DNA of 64,000 nucleotides, from the NCBI RefSeq assembly GCF_009711225.1, contig NZ_WMIE01000019.1, forward strand, positions 1 through 64,000, in the 5' to 3' direction. Positions within the stretch are counted from its first letter, which is position 1. Each line of letters starts with the position of its first letter. The translations under genes were made by a program, and so were the position numbers. The notes beneath the pieces are model-generated. The model saw nothing but the letters and a program-made list of their open reading frames with translations. It made no database searches and was not told the origin of the DNA. Of this stretch, positions 54,343 through 62,862 are shown one piece after another. The DNA comes from Paracoccus aestuariivivens. GTDB taxonomy: Bacteria > Pseudomonadota > Alphaproteobacteria > Rhodobacterales > Rhodobacteraceae.

Positions 54343-55047
54343 TTAGACACCGCGCCTGTTGCCCCAGATCAGCACATGCAGCTGCGGCAGGATTCTAGGG
54401 GTCAGCCAGCCCGCGCCGACGGTCGCGTCAACCAGCCAAAGCATCCGGTCCGCCAAGGATTGCGGATCGACCGGCAGGTCCGGATCGGTCTCGGGGTTGC
54501 CGGGTTGCAGATACAAGGCCAAGTCGGGATAGCGCGTCGAGGCCTCCCGCGCCCATGCCAGATCGTGGTCGTCAAAGATCACGATCTTCATGATCCGCGG
54601 CGCGTCTTTCGCTGCGGCAAGGCAGGCGTCGAACGCGCTCCAGTCGGTTTCCTGCCCGCTGGACGGAGGTTTGGGCGACAGGACCAGCAATGCCAGATCC
54701 GCGAACCAATCCCGCGCGACCGAGCCTTGCGTCTCGCAGGCGAAGCGATAGCCTTGGGCCCGCCCCAACGCGATCACACCGGAAAAATCCTGAATCGCCG
54801 GATTGCCGCCCGAGATCGACACCATCAGGGGCTGGTCCCCCGACAGGCGGGCAACTTCAGCCATGATCTGCTGCGCATCCATCACCGCCCAGTCATGGCG
54901 ATACCGGCTGTCGACCGCATGCAAGCTGTCACACCAGCTGCAACGATAATCGCAGCCGCCGGTGCGGATGAATACGGTGGGCTGGCCGATCAGCGCGCCT
55001 TCGCCCTGAATTGTCGGGCCAAAAATCTCGGCGATACGCAGGATCAT
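54343..55047 (-). CDS. queE: 7-carboxy-7-deazaguanine synthase (radical SAM)
   Basis: 234 aa. [15 protein letters not shown] and [12 protein letters not shown] give the radical-SAM cluster motif in the Cx3Cx2C spacing of Que[10 protein letters not shown] is the GGE-like SAM site. It rearranges carboxytetrahydropterin to 7-carboxy-7-deazaguanine. The ATG at 55047 overlaps the queD stop (4 nt). Confidence 0.94.
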   Translation of the reverse strand: MILRIAEIFGPTIQGEGALIGQPTVFIRTGGCDYRCSWCDSLHAVDSRYRHDWAVMDAQQIMAEVARLSGDQPLMVSISGGNPAIQDFSGVIALGRAQGYRFACETQGSVARDWFADLALLVLSPKPPSSGQETDWSAFDACLAAAKDAPRIMKIVIFDDHDLAWAREASTRYPDLALYLQPGNPETDPDLPVDPQSLADRMLWLVDATVGAGWLTPRILPQLHVLIWGNRRGV

Positions 55048-55397
55048 GGCCGATACTCGGCCCACGTCTTGGGCGTCTCGGACACCTTCACCGCTGTGAC
55101 TTCGGCCCAGCGTTCGCGACACCAGTCAAAGAAATGCCGCGCCATGTTCTCGGCGGTCGATGGCACGTTCAGCACCTCGTTCAGATGACGGTGATCGAAA
55201 CGGTCGTCGATGTAATGCTTGAGTTCGGCCAATTCGTGATAATCGCGGACGAAGCCGTCAGCGTTCAGATCGGCTGCCGCCAGTTCCACCACGACAATGT
55301 AATTATGGCCGTGCAACCTCGCGCATTGATGACCGGCGGGCAGATGCGTCAGTTGATGCGAGGCCGAGAAGTGGAATTCCTTCGAAATACGGTACAT
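55044..55397 (-). CDS. queD: 6-carboxy-5,6,7,8-tetrahydropterin synthase
   Basis: 117 aa. FHFSASHQL supplies one zinc His, [12 protein letters not shown] the catalytic Cys and the other two zinc His. It turns dihydroneopterin triphosphate into the carboxypterin used by QueE. The ATG overlaps the queC stop (TGATG). Confidence 0.95.
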   Translation of the reverse strand: MYRISKEFHFSASHQLTHLPAGHQCARLHGHNYIVVVELAAADLNADGFVRDYHELAELKHYIDDRFDHRHLNEVLNVPSTAENMARHFFDWCRERWAEVTAVKVSETPKTWAEYRP

Positions 55398-56101
55398 CAG
55401 GCCACCTCACCCCGCGCGGCAATCGCCTCGCGCCAGAAATCCGGATCGGCATAGGGGGTCGGGTCCGGCACGCCCGCCAGATCAAAGGCCTCGCGACGCT
55501 CGACACAGGTTCCGCACCGGCCGCAATGCAGGTCTCCGCCCTTGTAACAGGACCACGTTTCGGCAAATGGAGTACCCGCCTTTGCCCCCTCGGCCACGAT
55601 ATCGGCCTTGGATTTGCGGACAAAGGGGACATGCAGCGCGACCTTGGCGTAGCCCTCCAGTGCGGCCGACTGCATTGCCGCGAATGCGTCGGTGAAACCG
55701 GGGCGACAATCGGGATAGATGAAGTGATCGCCGCCATGCACCGCCGTCGCAACCGCATCGTCACCTTGGGCGGCAGCCACGCCAAAGGCAATCGTCAGCA
55801 TGATCGCGTTACGATTGGGAACCACGGTGATGCGCATGGTTTCCTCGGCATAATGGCCATCGGGAACCTCAAGATCATCGGTCAGCGCCGAGCCGGTCAG
55901 CGCCGCCCCGATTGTTCGCATATCGATCAGATGGAACGGCACACCCAGCCGTTCCGCCGTGCGCGCGGCAAAATCCAGCTCCTTGCGGTGCCTTTGTCCG
56001 TAGTCGAACGAGATGATGCGGGAGAGCGCGTTCTCCGTCGCCAGAATATGGGCAAGCGAAACGGAATCGAGTCCGCCTGAGCAGACAACAGCAGTTTTCA
56101 T
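55397..56101 (-). CDS. queC: 7-cyano-7-deazaguanine synthase
   Basis: 234 aa. The PP-loop SGGLDSVS is at residues 7-14; SFDYGQRHRKE and VPNRNAIML are family marks; the C-terminal zinc site is CYKGGDLHCGRCGTC. It makes preQ0 from the carboxydeazaguanine, ammonia and ATP. First gene of the que operon; AAGGG precedes the ATG at 56101. A structured leader lies directly upstream. Confidence 0.95.
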   Translation of the reverse strand: MKTAVVCSGGLDSVSLAHILATENALSRIISFDYGQRHRKELDFAARTAERLGVPFHLIDMRTIGAALTGSALTDDLEVPDGHYAEETMRITVVPNRNAIMLTIAFGVAAAQGDDAVATAVHGGDHFIYPDCRPGFTDAFAAMQSAALEGYAKVALHVPFVRKSKADIVAEGAKAGTPFAETWSCYKGGDLHCGRCGTCVERREAFDLAGVPDPTPYADPDFWREAIAARGEVA

Positions 56102-56116
56102 TCTAGAACCCTTGTT

Positions 56117-56203
56117 TTGATAACCGGGTAGGCTGCGACCGGTGTCGGGCCTCATAAGCGGTTGCGGCGGCAGGTGCAACCGCCCGTTTTCCACGGTTAT
56201 CAA
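56117..56203 (-). ncRNA. Candidate structured leader RNA (three-way junction) upstream of queC
   Basis: Read on the minus strand, TTGATAACCG (56203-56194) pairs perfectly with CGGTTATCAA (56126-56117), closing 67 nt. Inside are a perfect 8-bp stem GCGGTTGC / GCAACCGC (56183-56158) with a 10-nt loop, and a 4-bp CGAC-ACCG-GTCG hairpin. The closing stem ends 8 nt before the AAGGG ribosome site of queC. The position is that of a riboswitch or leader for queuosine genes, but it does not fit the small preQ1-I fold. The outer repeat might instead be two operators for a protein. Confidence 0.45.
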
Positions 56204-56217
56204 CGTGGGGGTCGCGG

Positions 56218-56257
56218 AAAAGAAAAAGGCCGGCTGCCCGATCACGAGCCACCGGCC
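56218..56257 (-). terminator. Intrinsic terminator of the SBF-like transporter gene
   Basis: On the minus strand: GGCCGG, an 18-nt inner part that can pair further, CCGGCC, then TTTTTCTTTT. It starts 20 nt past the transporter stop. This is the clearest Rho-independent terminator in the window and isolates the gamma-glutamyltransferase operon from queC. Confidence 0.85.
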
Positions 56258-56277
56258 AGAAGCCCCAAGCGGGCAAA

Positions 56278-57267
56278 TCAGCCAGCCAATGCGGTTCCGT
56301 CATTCGCGCGCCGTCTAGCGCTGGCCTGCGCGATCATCGCGCAAACCAAAAGCTGCGACATGTGATAGATCAGGATCGGCAGCACCGTGGCCCCGACCGT
56401 CGCAGCCGGAAACAGCGCCGTGGCAATCGGCAGACCGCTGGCCAGACTTTTCGTCGAGCCGCAGAAAAACAGCACCGCGCGGTCTTCATAGGGCAGCCCG
56501 AACAACCGCCCCGCACCCAGCATCAGACCAAAGACCAGCGCCAGAAAGATCCAGACTACGACCATCAGAACGATCAGCGTTTGCGGCGGGATCGAGGCCC
56601 ATAGCCCCGAAACCGTACCGGCGCTGAAGGCCGAGTAAACGATCAGCAAGATCGAACCTCGGTCCACGGTCAGGGTCAAAGTCCGATGGCGCTTGACGAA
56701 TTCACCCACGACCGGCCGCAACAACTGGCCAATGACGAATGGTAGAAGGATCTGGATGCCGATCTTGACGACAGCGTCCATACTGACGCCGCCGCCGCCC
56801 TGATGCAGCATCACCGCCACCAGCGCAGGCGTCAGCGCGACCCCGATCAGATTCGACAGCGATGCGGCACAGATTGCAGCGGGAACGTTTCCCCCAGCCA
56901 TCGAAGTAAACGCTATCGAGGATTGCACCGTCGAGGGCAGCACCGCAAGGAACAGCAGCCCCAGCGTGACCTGCGCCCCCAACACGCCGCCAAAGATCGC
57001 GGTAAGCAGCAGCCCCAGCAGCGGAAACAGCAGATAGGTCGCCCCGAAAGTCAGACCTTGCAACCGCCAGTTCAGCAGACCCGCCCGCACCGAGGCAGGG
57101 TCGAGCTTTGCGCCGTATAGAAAGAACAGCAGCGCCACCGCCCAATAGGTCACCCCCTTCAGGATAACCGCCGCGACGCCCTGCGCGGGCAGGATCACCC
57201 CCAGCAGGACAGTGCCGATCAACATCAGCATATAGTTGTCGATGCCAATCCGTTTCAGGAAACCCAT
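56278..57267 (-). CDS. SBF-like (bile acid:sodium symporter family, YfeH type) transporter
   Basis: 329 aa, about 10 helices. Features of the SBF-like family are FFLYGAKLDPASVRAGLLNWRLQ, LAVLPSTVQSSIAFTSMAGGN and FCGSTKSLASGLPIA. Relatives carry organic anions with sodium; substrate here unknown. It starts 15 bp after the gamma-glutamyltransferase stop, so they form an operon. Confidence 0.88.
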   Translation of the reverse strand: MGFLKRIGIDNYMLMLIGTVLLGVILPAQGVAAVILKGVTYWAVALLFFLYGAKLDPASVRAGLLNWRLQGLTFGATYLLFPLLGLLLTAIFGGVLGAQVTLGLLFLAVLPSTVQSSIAFTSMAGGNVPAAICAASLSNLIGVALTPALVAVMLHQGGGGVSMDAVVKIGIQILLPFVIGQLLRPVVGEFVKRHRTLTLTVDRGSILLIVYSAFSAGTVSGLWASIPPQTLIVLMVVVWIFLALVFGLMLGAGRLFGLPYEDRAVLFFCGSTKSLASGLPIATALFPAATVGATVLPILIYHMSQLLVCAMIAQASARRRANDGTALAG

Positions 57268-57282
57268 CTTCTCACTCCGGCC

Positions 57283-58866
57283 TCAGAATCCCAGCGCCAT
57301 GCCGTCTTTACGGCTATCCGATCCGCCTTCGAGCAGGCCGTCGCCGATGCGGATCGCCTGCGCCCCTCCGATGGGCGCATCGAGAACGCGTACGGTATGG
57401 CCCCGAGCCTCGAGTTCGGTGCGGGTCTGGGGCGGGATCGTTTTCTCGAGGTCCAGCATACCACCAAAGGCGAAACTGCGCGGCTGGTCGATGGCTTCCT
57501 GCACGCCCATGCCACGGTCAATCACGCCGGACAGGAAAGCGGCGTGACCGGCCGCCTGATAATGTCCGCCCATCACGCCAAAAGGCATCACGACCCGACC
57601 GTTCTGCGTCACCATGCCGGGAATGATCGTATGCATCGGGCGTTTCCGCGGTCCGATGGCATTCGGATGCCCCTCGATCAACCGGAACGACGAGCCGCGG
57701 CTGTGGAACAACACGCCCGTCGCCGGATCAAGCCGACCCGAGCCAAACCCGTTGAAGATCGAATTGATAAAAGACAAAGCGTTGCCATGCGCATCGACCA
57801 CGCAAAGATAGATCGTATCCTTATGCTCGGGCTCGTCCCACAATGCCGGAGGCTGCGCCTGCGTCATGTCGATGCGGGCGCGCAATGTCTCGATCACGGC
57901 ATCCGACAGCAGTTCCTCGGCCAGACCAGCACAAACCGAGGCATCGCCGATCAACGCATCGCGATGGTGATAGGCAAGTTTCGTGGCCTCGGCATGCAGG
58001 TGGATGCGATCCGCCTCCGAAAGCGAGGCCATGTCAAAGCCTTCCAGAATGCGCAGGATGACAAGCGCGGCCAAACCCTGTCCGTTCGGCGGACATTCAT
58101 GGATGTCATAGCCCCGATAATTCGCGTGGATCGGAGTGACCCATTCCGCCTCGTCGCAGCCCGCCGCGAAGTCGACTTCGGTGTGCAAGCCACCGAGGCT
58201 GCGCAGATGCGCGACCATATGTGAGGCCGTTTCTCCGGTATAAAACCCCTTCGCTCCCGATTTCGCGATCTCGCGCAGGCGCGCCGCCAGCAGCGGCTGG
58301 GCATGGCGCTCGCCTGTGACCGGCGGACGCCCGTCAGGCAGGAACACCTTGGCGGCATGGACATCGCCGGCGACCAGATCCTTGGCTCCCTCCCAGTCCT
58401 GCGCCACGCGCGGAGTCACGGGATAGCCGTTTTCGGCATAGCCGACGGCACGGGAAAACAATTGTTCAAGCGGCTGCGATCCGTATTCGCCATGCAGCTT
58501 GCACCACGCCGAGACGGCTCCGGGAACCGTTATCGCATGCGGGCTGTTTGGCGGAATATCGTCCTGCAGACCAGCCGCCCTGAGCGCCGCGACCGTCGCG
58601 GCCTCCGGCGCACGGCCGGAGCCGTTCAGCGCCCGAACCTGCCCCCCCGCTGGCGCATAAAGCGCAAAGCAATCGCCACCGATTCCGGTCATCAGCGGAT
58701 CGACGACCGATTGCACCGCAACCGCCGCGATGGCGGCATCGACCGCATTCCCGCCAGATTGGAGAACCTCAAGACCCGCCGAAGTCGCCAAGGGATGCGA
58801 CGTCGCGATCATCGCCTGACCCGCGTAGGTCGAGGGACGCCGCCCTGAAAGAAAATCAAAGCCCAT
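57283..58866 (-). CDS. Gamma-glutamyltransferase family protein, apparently cytoplasmic
   Basis: 527 aa Ntn-hydrolase precursor. GGNAVDAAIAAVAVQSVVDP and GIGGDCFALY are N-terminal subunit marks; the autocleavage and catalytic Thr is in HKDTIYLCVVD (about residue 350); the C-terminal subunit has NGFGSG and GVMGGHYQAAGHA. No signal peptide is present, unlike secreted Ggt, which resembles the YwrD-type branch. It would hydrolyse or transfer gamma-glutamyl groups. Divergent from a GntR regulator, with GTATAC sites between. Confidence 0.9.
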   Translation of the reverse strand: MGFDFLSGRRPSTYAGQAMIATSHPLATSAGLEVLQSGGNAVDAAIAAVAVQSVVDPLMTGIGGDCFALYAPAGGQVRALNGSGRAPEAATVAALRAAGLQDDIPPNSPHAITVPGAVSAWCKLHGEYGSQPLEQLFSRAVGYAENGYPVTPRVAQDWEGAKDLVAGDVHAAKVFLPDGRPPVTGERHAQPLLAARLREIAKSGAKGFYTGETASHMVAHLRSLGGLHTEVDFAAGCDEAEWVTPIHANYRGYDIHECPPNGQGLAALVILRILEGFDMASLSEADRIHLHAEATKLAYHHRDALIGDASVCAGLAEELLSDAVIETLRARIDMTQAQPPALWDEPEHKDTIYLCVVDAHGNALSFINSIFNGFGSGRLDPATGVLFHSRGSSFRLIEGHPNAIGPRKRPMHTIIPGMVTQNGRVVMPFGVMGGHYQAAGHAAFLSGVIDRGMGVQEAIDQPRSFAFGGMLDLEKTIPPQTRTELEARGHTVRVLDAPIGGAQAIRIGDGLLEGGSDSRKDGMALGF

Positions 58867-58904
58867 GTGGTCTCCGGCTATTTTCGTCTGGTGTGCTTGT
58901 CGGC

Positions 58905-58937
58905 ATATGTATACATATTGACGTCGTAAGTATACAC
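58905..58937. promoter_or_regulatory. Paired GTATAC operators for the GntR/FCD regulator
   Basis: A 14-nt perfect palindrome ATATGTATACATAT (58905-58918) and a second AGTATACAC copy; the GTATAC cores begin at 58909 and 58930, 21 bp apart (two helical turns). This matches the short palindromes FCD regulators bind, and it lies in the 92-bp divergent gap. Confidence 0.6.
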
Positions 58938-58958
58938 ATTAATCGGGATGCCGTGTCG

Positions 58959-59579
58959 ATGAGCGAACGTTCTGCCGATCACATCCACGCCCTGCTGTCC
59001 GAACGCATCATTTCGGGCGGATTGCGACCCGGCGCCCCCTTGGCCGAAGCGGCCATCGCCGCTGAATTCGGTGTTTCGCGCACTCCGGTCCGCGAGGCGT
59101 TGCACCGTCTTTCGACCGAGGGCCTGATCGAGCGCGGTGCGCGGCGCGCCTTTATCGTGCGCCGGATGGGAGTCGCCGATCTGGCCGAGTTGTTCGAAGC
59201 CCTTGGCGAGATCGAGGCGACCTGCGCCGGTCTGGCTGCCCGTCGCATGACCGAGATCGAGATCAGCGCCCTTGCCACCATTCTGACGGATGACGCCAAC
59301 GATTACGCCCGATTGAACTCGCGCTTTCATGCGGCTTTACGGGCAGGCGCGCGCAATCAGGTACTGACGTCGCTTGCCACGGACCTTGAACGCCGCAGCT
59401 TGCCTTGGCGCGACGCCAGTTTCCGCATCCGCAGCGACCGCATCGACCGGTCACGCGAAGAACATGACGATATCCTGCGGGCGATCACGGCGCGTGACGG
59501 TGAACGCGCAGCAGCCCTGATGCGAACGCATATGGCGCGGTCGTTGCATGCGATTTCGGAACTACTTGCCAAGGACTGA
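58959..59579 (+). CDS. GntR-family (FCD) transcriptional regulator
   Basis: 206 aa from the ATG at 58959 (GTG at 58953 also possible; the frame extends upstream through the operator). The winged HTH includes AEAAIAAEFGVSRTPVREALHRLSTEGLI in the first 70 residues. The FCD domain has metal ligands in LNSRFHAAL, SREEHDDIL and MRTHMARS. Probably controls itself and the gamma-glutamyltransferase operon. Confidence 0.9.
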   Translation: MSERSADHIHALLSERIISGGLRPGAPLAEAAIAAEFGVSRTPVREALHRLSTEGLIERGARRAFIVRRMGVADLAELFEALGEIEATCAGLAARRMTEIEISALATILTDDANDYARLNSRFHAALRAGARNQVLTSLATDLERRSLPWRDASFRIRSDRIDRSREEHDDILRAITARDGERAAALMRTHMARSLHAISELLAKD

Positions 59580-59699
59580 ACCGCGCAGCGTCACGACATA
59601 GTCCTCTAACTATCCAAGACAGCGCCACCCTCATCTAAGGCATTCACAAACCCCGCGGTCGCCGTTCATCCGTGCAATCACCAAGCAATGCGATCCCGC

Positions 59700-59765
59700 T
59701 TGACGATTCGCGCGGTACGCACCAATGATGCATACGAATGCATTGCTCTGCATAGCTGCATGCAT
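59700..59765 (+). promoter_or_regulatory. tctC promoter with phased TGCAT repeats
   Basis: TTGACG (59700-59705) and AATGAT (59724-59729), 18 bp apart, resemble a promoter. Overlapping and following are five TGCAT copies starting at 59729, 59739, 59749, 59757 and 59761; the first three are exactly 10 bp apart. They end 6 nt before the AGGGAGGA ribosome site. Likely a regulator binding array. Confidence 0.5.
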
Positions 59766-59782
59766 CGCTTAGGGAGGAAGAC

Positions 59783-60760
59783 ATGAACCGCATTATTTCG
59801 GTGGCTGCTGGCCTAGCTTTGGCCTGCGGCGCCTTGGCCGGCCCTTTGGCCGCGCAGGATTATCCCAGCAAACCCGTCACCCTGATCGTTCCGTTCCCGC
59901 CAGGTGGGGCCAGCGACACGATCGGCCGCGTCACCAGCCAGACCATGCAACCGGGTTTCGGCGAATCCATCGTCGTCGAGAACAAGCCGGGCGCGAACGG
60001 CGCGCTGGGGGCCGCCTCGGTCGCGCGCAGCGCGCCGGACGGATACACCCTGATCGCGGCTTCGATCGGCACTTTCGGGATCAATCCGGCCCTGCGCTCG
60101 GATCTGGAATACGACCCGCGCAAGGATCTCGAGATGCTGACCATCGCCGTTCGCACACCGAACGCGCTGGTGACCCGTCCGGGACTGGGCGCCAAGACCG
60201 TCGAGGAACTCGTCGCCAAGCTCAAGGCCGAGCCGGATACCCTGACCTTCGCCTCGTCCGGCACCGGATCGTCGGACCACCTGACGGCGGAACTGTTCTG
60301 GCAGGTCAGCGAAACTACGGGTATCCACGTTCCCTATAAAGGCGGCGGGCCTGCCCAGACCGACATCATGGGCGGTCATGCCGACGTATCGTTCCAGAAC
60401 CTTGGCAATATCGCGAACTATGTCCGCGAAGGAAAAATGGAGCTTCTGGCCATCACCGCCGACGAACGTTCGCCCGATTTTCCCGACATCCCCACGATGA
60501 AGGAACTGGGCTATGACGGCCTGGAGGTCTATTCGTGGCAGGCCTTCGCAGCGCCGAAGGGCCTTCCCCCCGAGGTCAAGGCGAAGCTGTCCGAAGGGCT
60601 GACCTCGGCGCTGAAAACCCCCGCCGTGACCGAGCAATTCGCCAAGATGGGCTTTACCGTCGTCGCCAATGACCCCGCCGCAGCCGATGCCTTCGTGGCT
60701 GACGAGATCGGTCGCTGGTCCAAGGTGATCAAGGACGGCAACATCCAGCCCGAGCAGTGA
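59783..60760 (+). CDS. tctC: Tripartite tricarboxylate transporter binding protein (TctC/Bug)
   Basis: 325 aa. Signal peptide 1-24 (cleavage near LAA-QD). The mature start YPSKPVTLIVPFPPGGASDTIGR is the Bug family entry; GYTLIAASIGTFGINP and VPYKGGGPAQTDIMGGHADV follow. It captures a carboxylate in the periplasm for TctBA. First gene of the tctCBA operon. Confidence 0.94.
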   Translation: MNRIISVAAGLALACGALAGPLAAQDYPSKPVTLIVPFPPGGASDTIGRVTSQTMQPGFGESIVVENKPGANGALGAASVARSAPDGYTLIAASIGTFGINPALRSDLEYDPRKDLEMLTIAVRTPNALVTRPGLGAKTVEELVAKLKAEPDTLTFASSGTGSSDHLTAELFWQVSETTGIHVPYKGGGPAQTDIMGGHADVSFQNLGNIANYVREGKMELLAITADERSPDFPDIPTMKELGYDGLEVYSWQAFAAPKGLPPEVKAKLSEGLTSALKTPAVTEQFAKMGFTVVANDPAAADAFVADEIGRWSKVIKDGNIQPEQ

Positions 60761-60825
60761 ACCCGTCCCATGCCGCCCGAAATCGGGCGGCATGGTCCGT
60801 TCATTCGCACCTCATCGGGGGGAAC

Positions 60826-61287
60826 ATGACTTCGAATTTCCAAAGCAAAGATTTCTGGGCCGGAAGCGTCTATGTCGCGATTGGCCTTGCCGCGCTGGTC
60901 ATCGCGCAGGACTACAAAATGGGAACCGCTGCGCGCATGGGCGCGGGCTATTTTCCGACCGTGTTAAGCGGCATTCTGATCCTGATCGGCCTCGCGTCGA
61001 TCCTGCGGTCCTTCACGTCCAAGGGCGAGGCCGTCGGGCGCATCCAGTTGCGGCCCTTGATCCTTGTCGTCGGCTCGACCCTTATTTTCGCGGCCAGCGT
61101 CCGCTTTCTGGGCACGCTGATCGCCGTGCCGCTGATGTGCCTTCTGGCGGCCTCGGCCAGCAGGTTGTTCCGCATTTCCCTGCCTGCGCTTGGCGCATTG
61201 GCTCTGCTGACCGCTTTCTGCGTCCTTGTCTTCCAAATGGGGCTGGGCGTCCCGCTGCCGATCCTTGGCAGCCTGTTCGGAGCCTGA
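60826..61287 (+). CDS. tctB: Tripartite tricarboxylate transporter small membrane subunit
   Basis: 153 aa with four helices (about 12-28, 38-58, 76-108 as two, 118-150). MGAGYFPTVLSGILILIG is the TctB family mark. Starts 65 bp after tctC with a GGGGGAA ribosome site; tctA follows after 3 bp. Confidence 0.92.
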   Translation: MTSNFQSKDFWAGSVYVAIGLAALVIAQDYKMGTAARMGAGYFPTVLSGILILIGLASILRSFTSKGEAVGRIQLRPLILVVGSTLIFAASVRFLGTLIAVPLMCLLAASASRLFRISLPALGALALLTAFCVLVFQMGLGVPLPILGSLFGA

Positions 61288-61290
61288 GCC

Positions 61291-62796
61291 ATGGAACTGA
61301 TTTCAAATCTGGGGTTGGGTTTCGCCACCGCCTTCAGCTTCTGGAACCTCGCCTACTGCCTGATCGGTGTGTTTCTGGGAACCGCCATCGGCGTTCTGCC
61401 CGGGTTGGGGCCGGTCGCGACCATCGCGATGCTGCTGCCTGTCACCTTCGGTCTGTCCCCCGAAACCGCGATGATCATGCTCGCGGGAATTTTCTACGGC
61501 GCGCAATATGGCGGCTCGACCACGGCGATCCTTGTAAACCTGCCCGGAGAATCCTCGAGCGTGGTCACGGCACTGGACGGCTACCAGATGGCGCGGCAGG
61601 GTCATGCGGGCAAGGCATTGGCCACGGCGGCCATCGGGTCATTCATCGCGGGCACGATTGCGACCGTCGTTATCGCATTCATCGCTCCGGCCCTGTCCAA
61701 TATCGCGCTGGCCTTTGGACCGCGTGAGTATTTCTCGCTGATGGTGCTGGGGCTGGTCGCCTCGGTCGTGCTGGCCAGCGGATCGCTTCTGCACGCGATC
61801 GGCATGATCGTGCTGGGCCTGCTTCTGGGCCTGATCGGCACCGATGTGAACTCCGGCACCTTGCGCTACACCTTTGGCCGTTTCGAACTGGCCGACGGGA
61901 TCAGTTTCGTCGTCGTCGCGATGGGCATGTTCGGCATCGGCGAAATCCTTGTGAACCTTGAAAACGAGACCACGCGCACCATGCTGTCGCGCAAGGTCGA
62001 AGGGCTGATGCCGACCCGCGCCGATCTGCGCCGGATCATGGCCCCCGTGGCACGAGGAACCACCATCGGCTCGGTCCTTGGCATCCTGCCCGGCGGCGGA
62101 GCCATGCTGGCCTCGTTCGCGGCTTATGCATTGGAGAAAAAGGTCTCGCGCCAGCCCGAACGCTTCGGTCACGGTGCTATCGAGGGCGTGGCAGGACCGG
62201 AATCGGCCAATAACGCCGCGGCCCAGACCTCGTTCATTCCGATGTTGACGCTGGGCATCCCGTCGAACCCCACGATGGCCCTGATGATCGGGGCGCTCAT
62301 CATGCAAGGCATCCAGCCGGGCCCCTCGGTGATCTCGGAGCAACCCGCGCTGTTCTGGGGGCTGATCGTGTCGATGTGGATCGGCAACGTCATGCTGCTG
62401 GTCCTGAACCTGCCGCTGATCGGGCTATGGGTCCGGATGATCGGGATTCCCTATCACTTCCTGTATCCCTGCATCGTCTTCTTCTGCGTCATCGGCGTGT
62501 TCAGCATCAACAACGCGACCTTCGACATCTGGTTGATGGCCCTGTTCGGCGTGGCGGGCTATGTCCTGCGCAAGCTGGATTGCGAACCCGCGCCGCTGTT
62601 GCTGGGCTTCGTGCTAGGTCCCATGCTGGAAGAACATCTGCGACGCGCCATGCTGATATCAAAGGGCGACCCGACGGGCTTCTTCACCAGTCCGATCAGT
62701 GCGGGGCTGCTGTTCGTGGCTGCGGCGCTGTTGATCAGCATCCTGCTTCCCGCGATCCGCAACAAGCGCGAGGAAGCCTTCCAGGAGGAAGAGTAA
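61291..62796 (+). CDS. tctA: Tripartite tricarboxylate transporter large membrane subunit
   Basis: 501 aa with about 11-12 helices. GTAIGVLPGLGPVATIAMLLP, YGAQYGGSTTAILVNLPGE and LGILPGGGAMLASF are the TctA signatures. It is the main sodium-coupled channel for the carboxylate captured by TctC. Confidence 0.95.
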   Translation: MELISNLGLGFATAFSFWNLAYCLIGVFLGTAIGVLPGLGPVATIAMLLPVTFGLSPETAMIMLAGIFYGAQYGGSTTAILVNLPGESSSVVTALDGYQMARQGHAGKALATAAIGSFIAGTIATVVIAFIAPALSNIALAFGPREYFSLMVLGLVASVVLASGSLLHAIGMIVLGLLLGLIGTDVNSGTLRYTFGRFELADGISFVVVAMGMFGIGEILVNLENETTRTMLSRKVEGLMPTRADLRRIMAPVARGTTIGSVLGILPGGGAMLASFAAYALEKKVSRQPERFGHGAIEGVAGPESANNAAAQTSFIPMLTLGIPSNPTMALMIGALIMQGIQPGPSVISEQPALFWGLIVSMWIGNVMLLVLNLPLIGLWVRMIGIPYHFLYPCIVFFCVIGVFSINNATFDIWLMALFGVAGYVLRKLDCEPAPLLLGFVLGPMLEEHLRRAMLISKGDPTGFFTSPISAGLLFVAAALLISILLPAIRNKREEAFQEEE

Positions 62797-62802
62797 TCCT
62801 TC

Positions 62803-62828
62803 GGGCGGGCTTGCAGTCAGGCCCGCCC
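62803..62828 (+). terminator. GC hairpin after tctA
   Basis: Perfect 8-bp stem GGGCGGGC / GCCCGCCC with a 10-nt loop, 7 nt after the tctA stop, followed only by TTGG. Probably partial termination between the transporter and the LacI gene. A second small hairpin (CTCTG-N5-CAGAG, 62841-62855) overlaps the LacI ribosome site. Confidence 0.5.
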
Positions 62829-62862
62829 TTGGCGAAAAGTCTCTGCAAACCAGAGGCGCAAC

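Noticed and set aside
56117..56203. tRNA or known preQ1-I riboswitch at the queC leader
   Set aside because: No T-loop consensus or acceptor/anticodon pattern for a tRNA, and the fold is too large and lacks the A-rich tail pseudoknot of preQ1-I.
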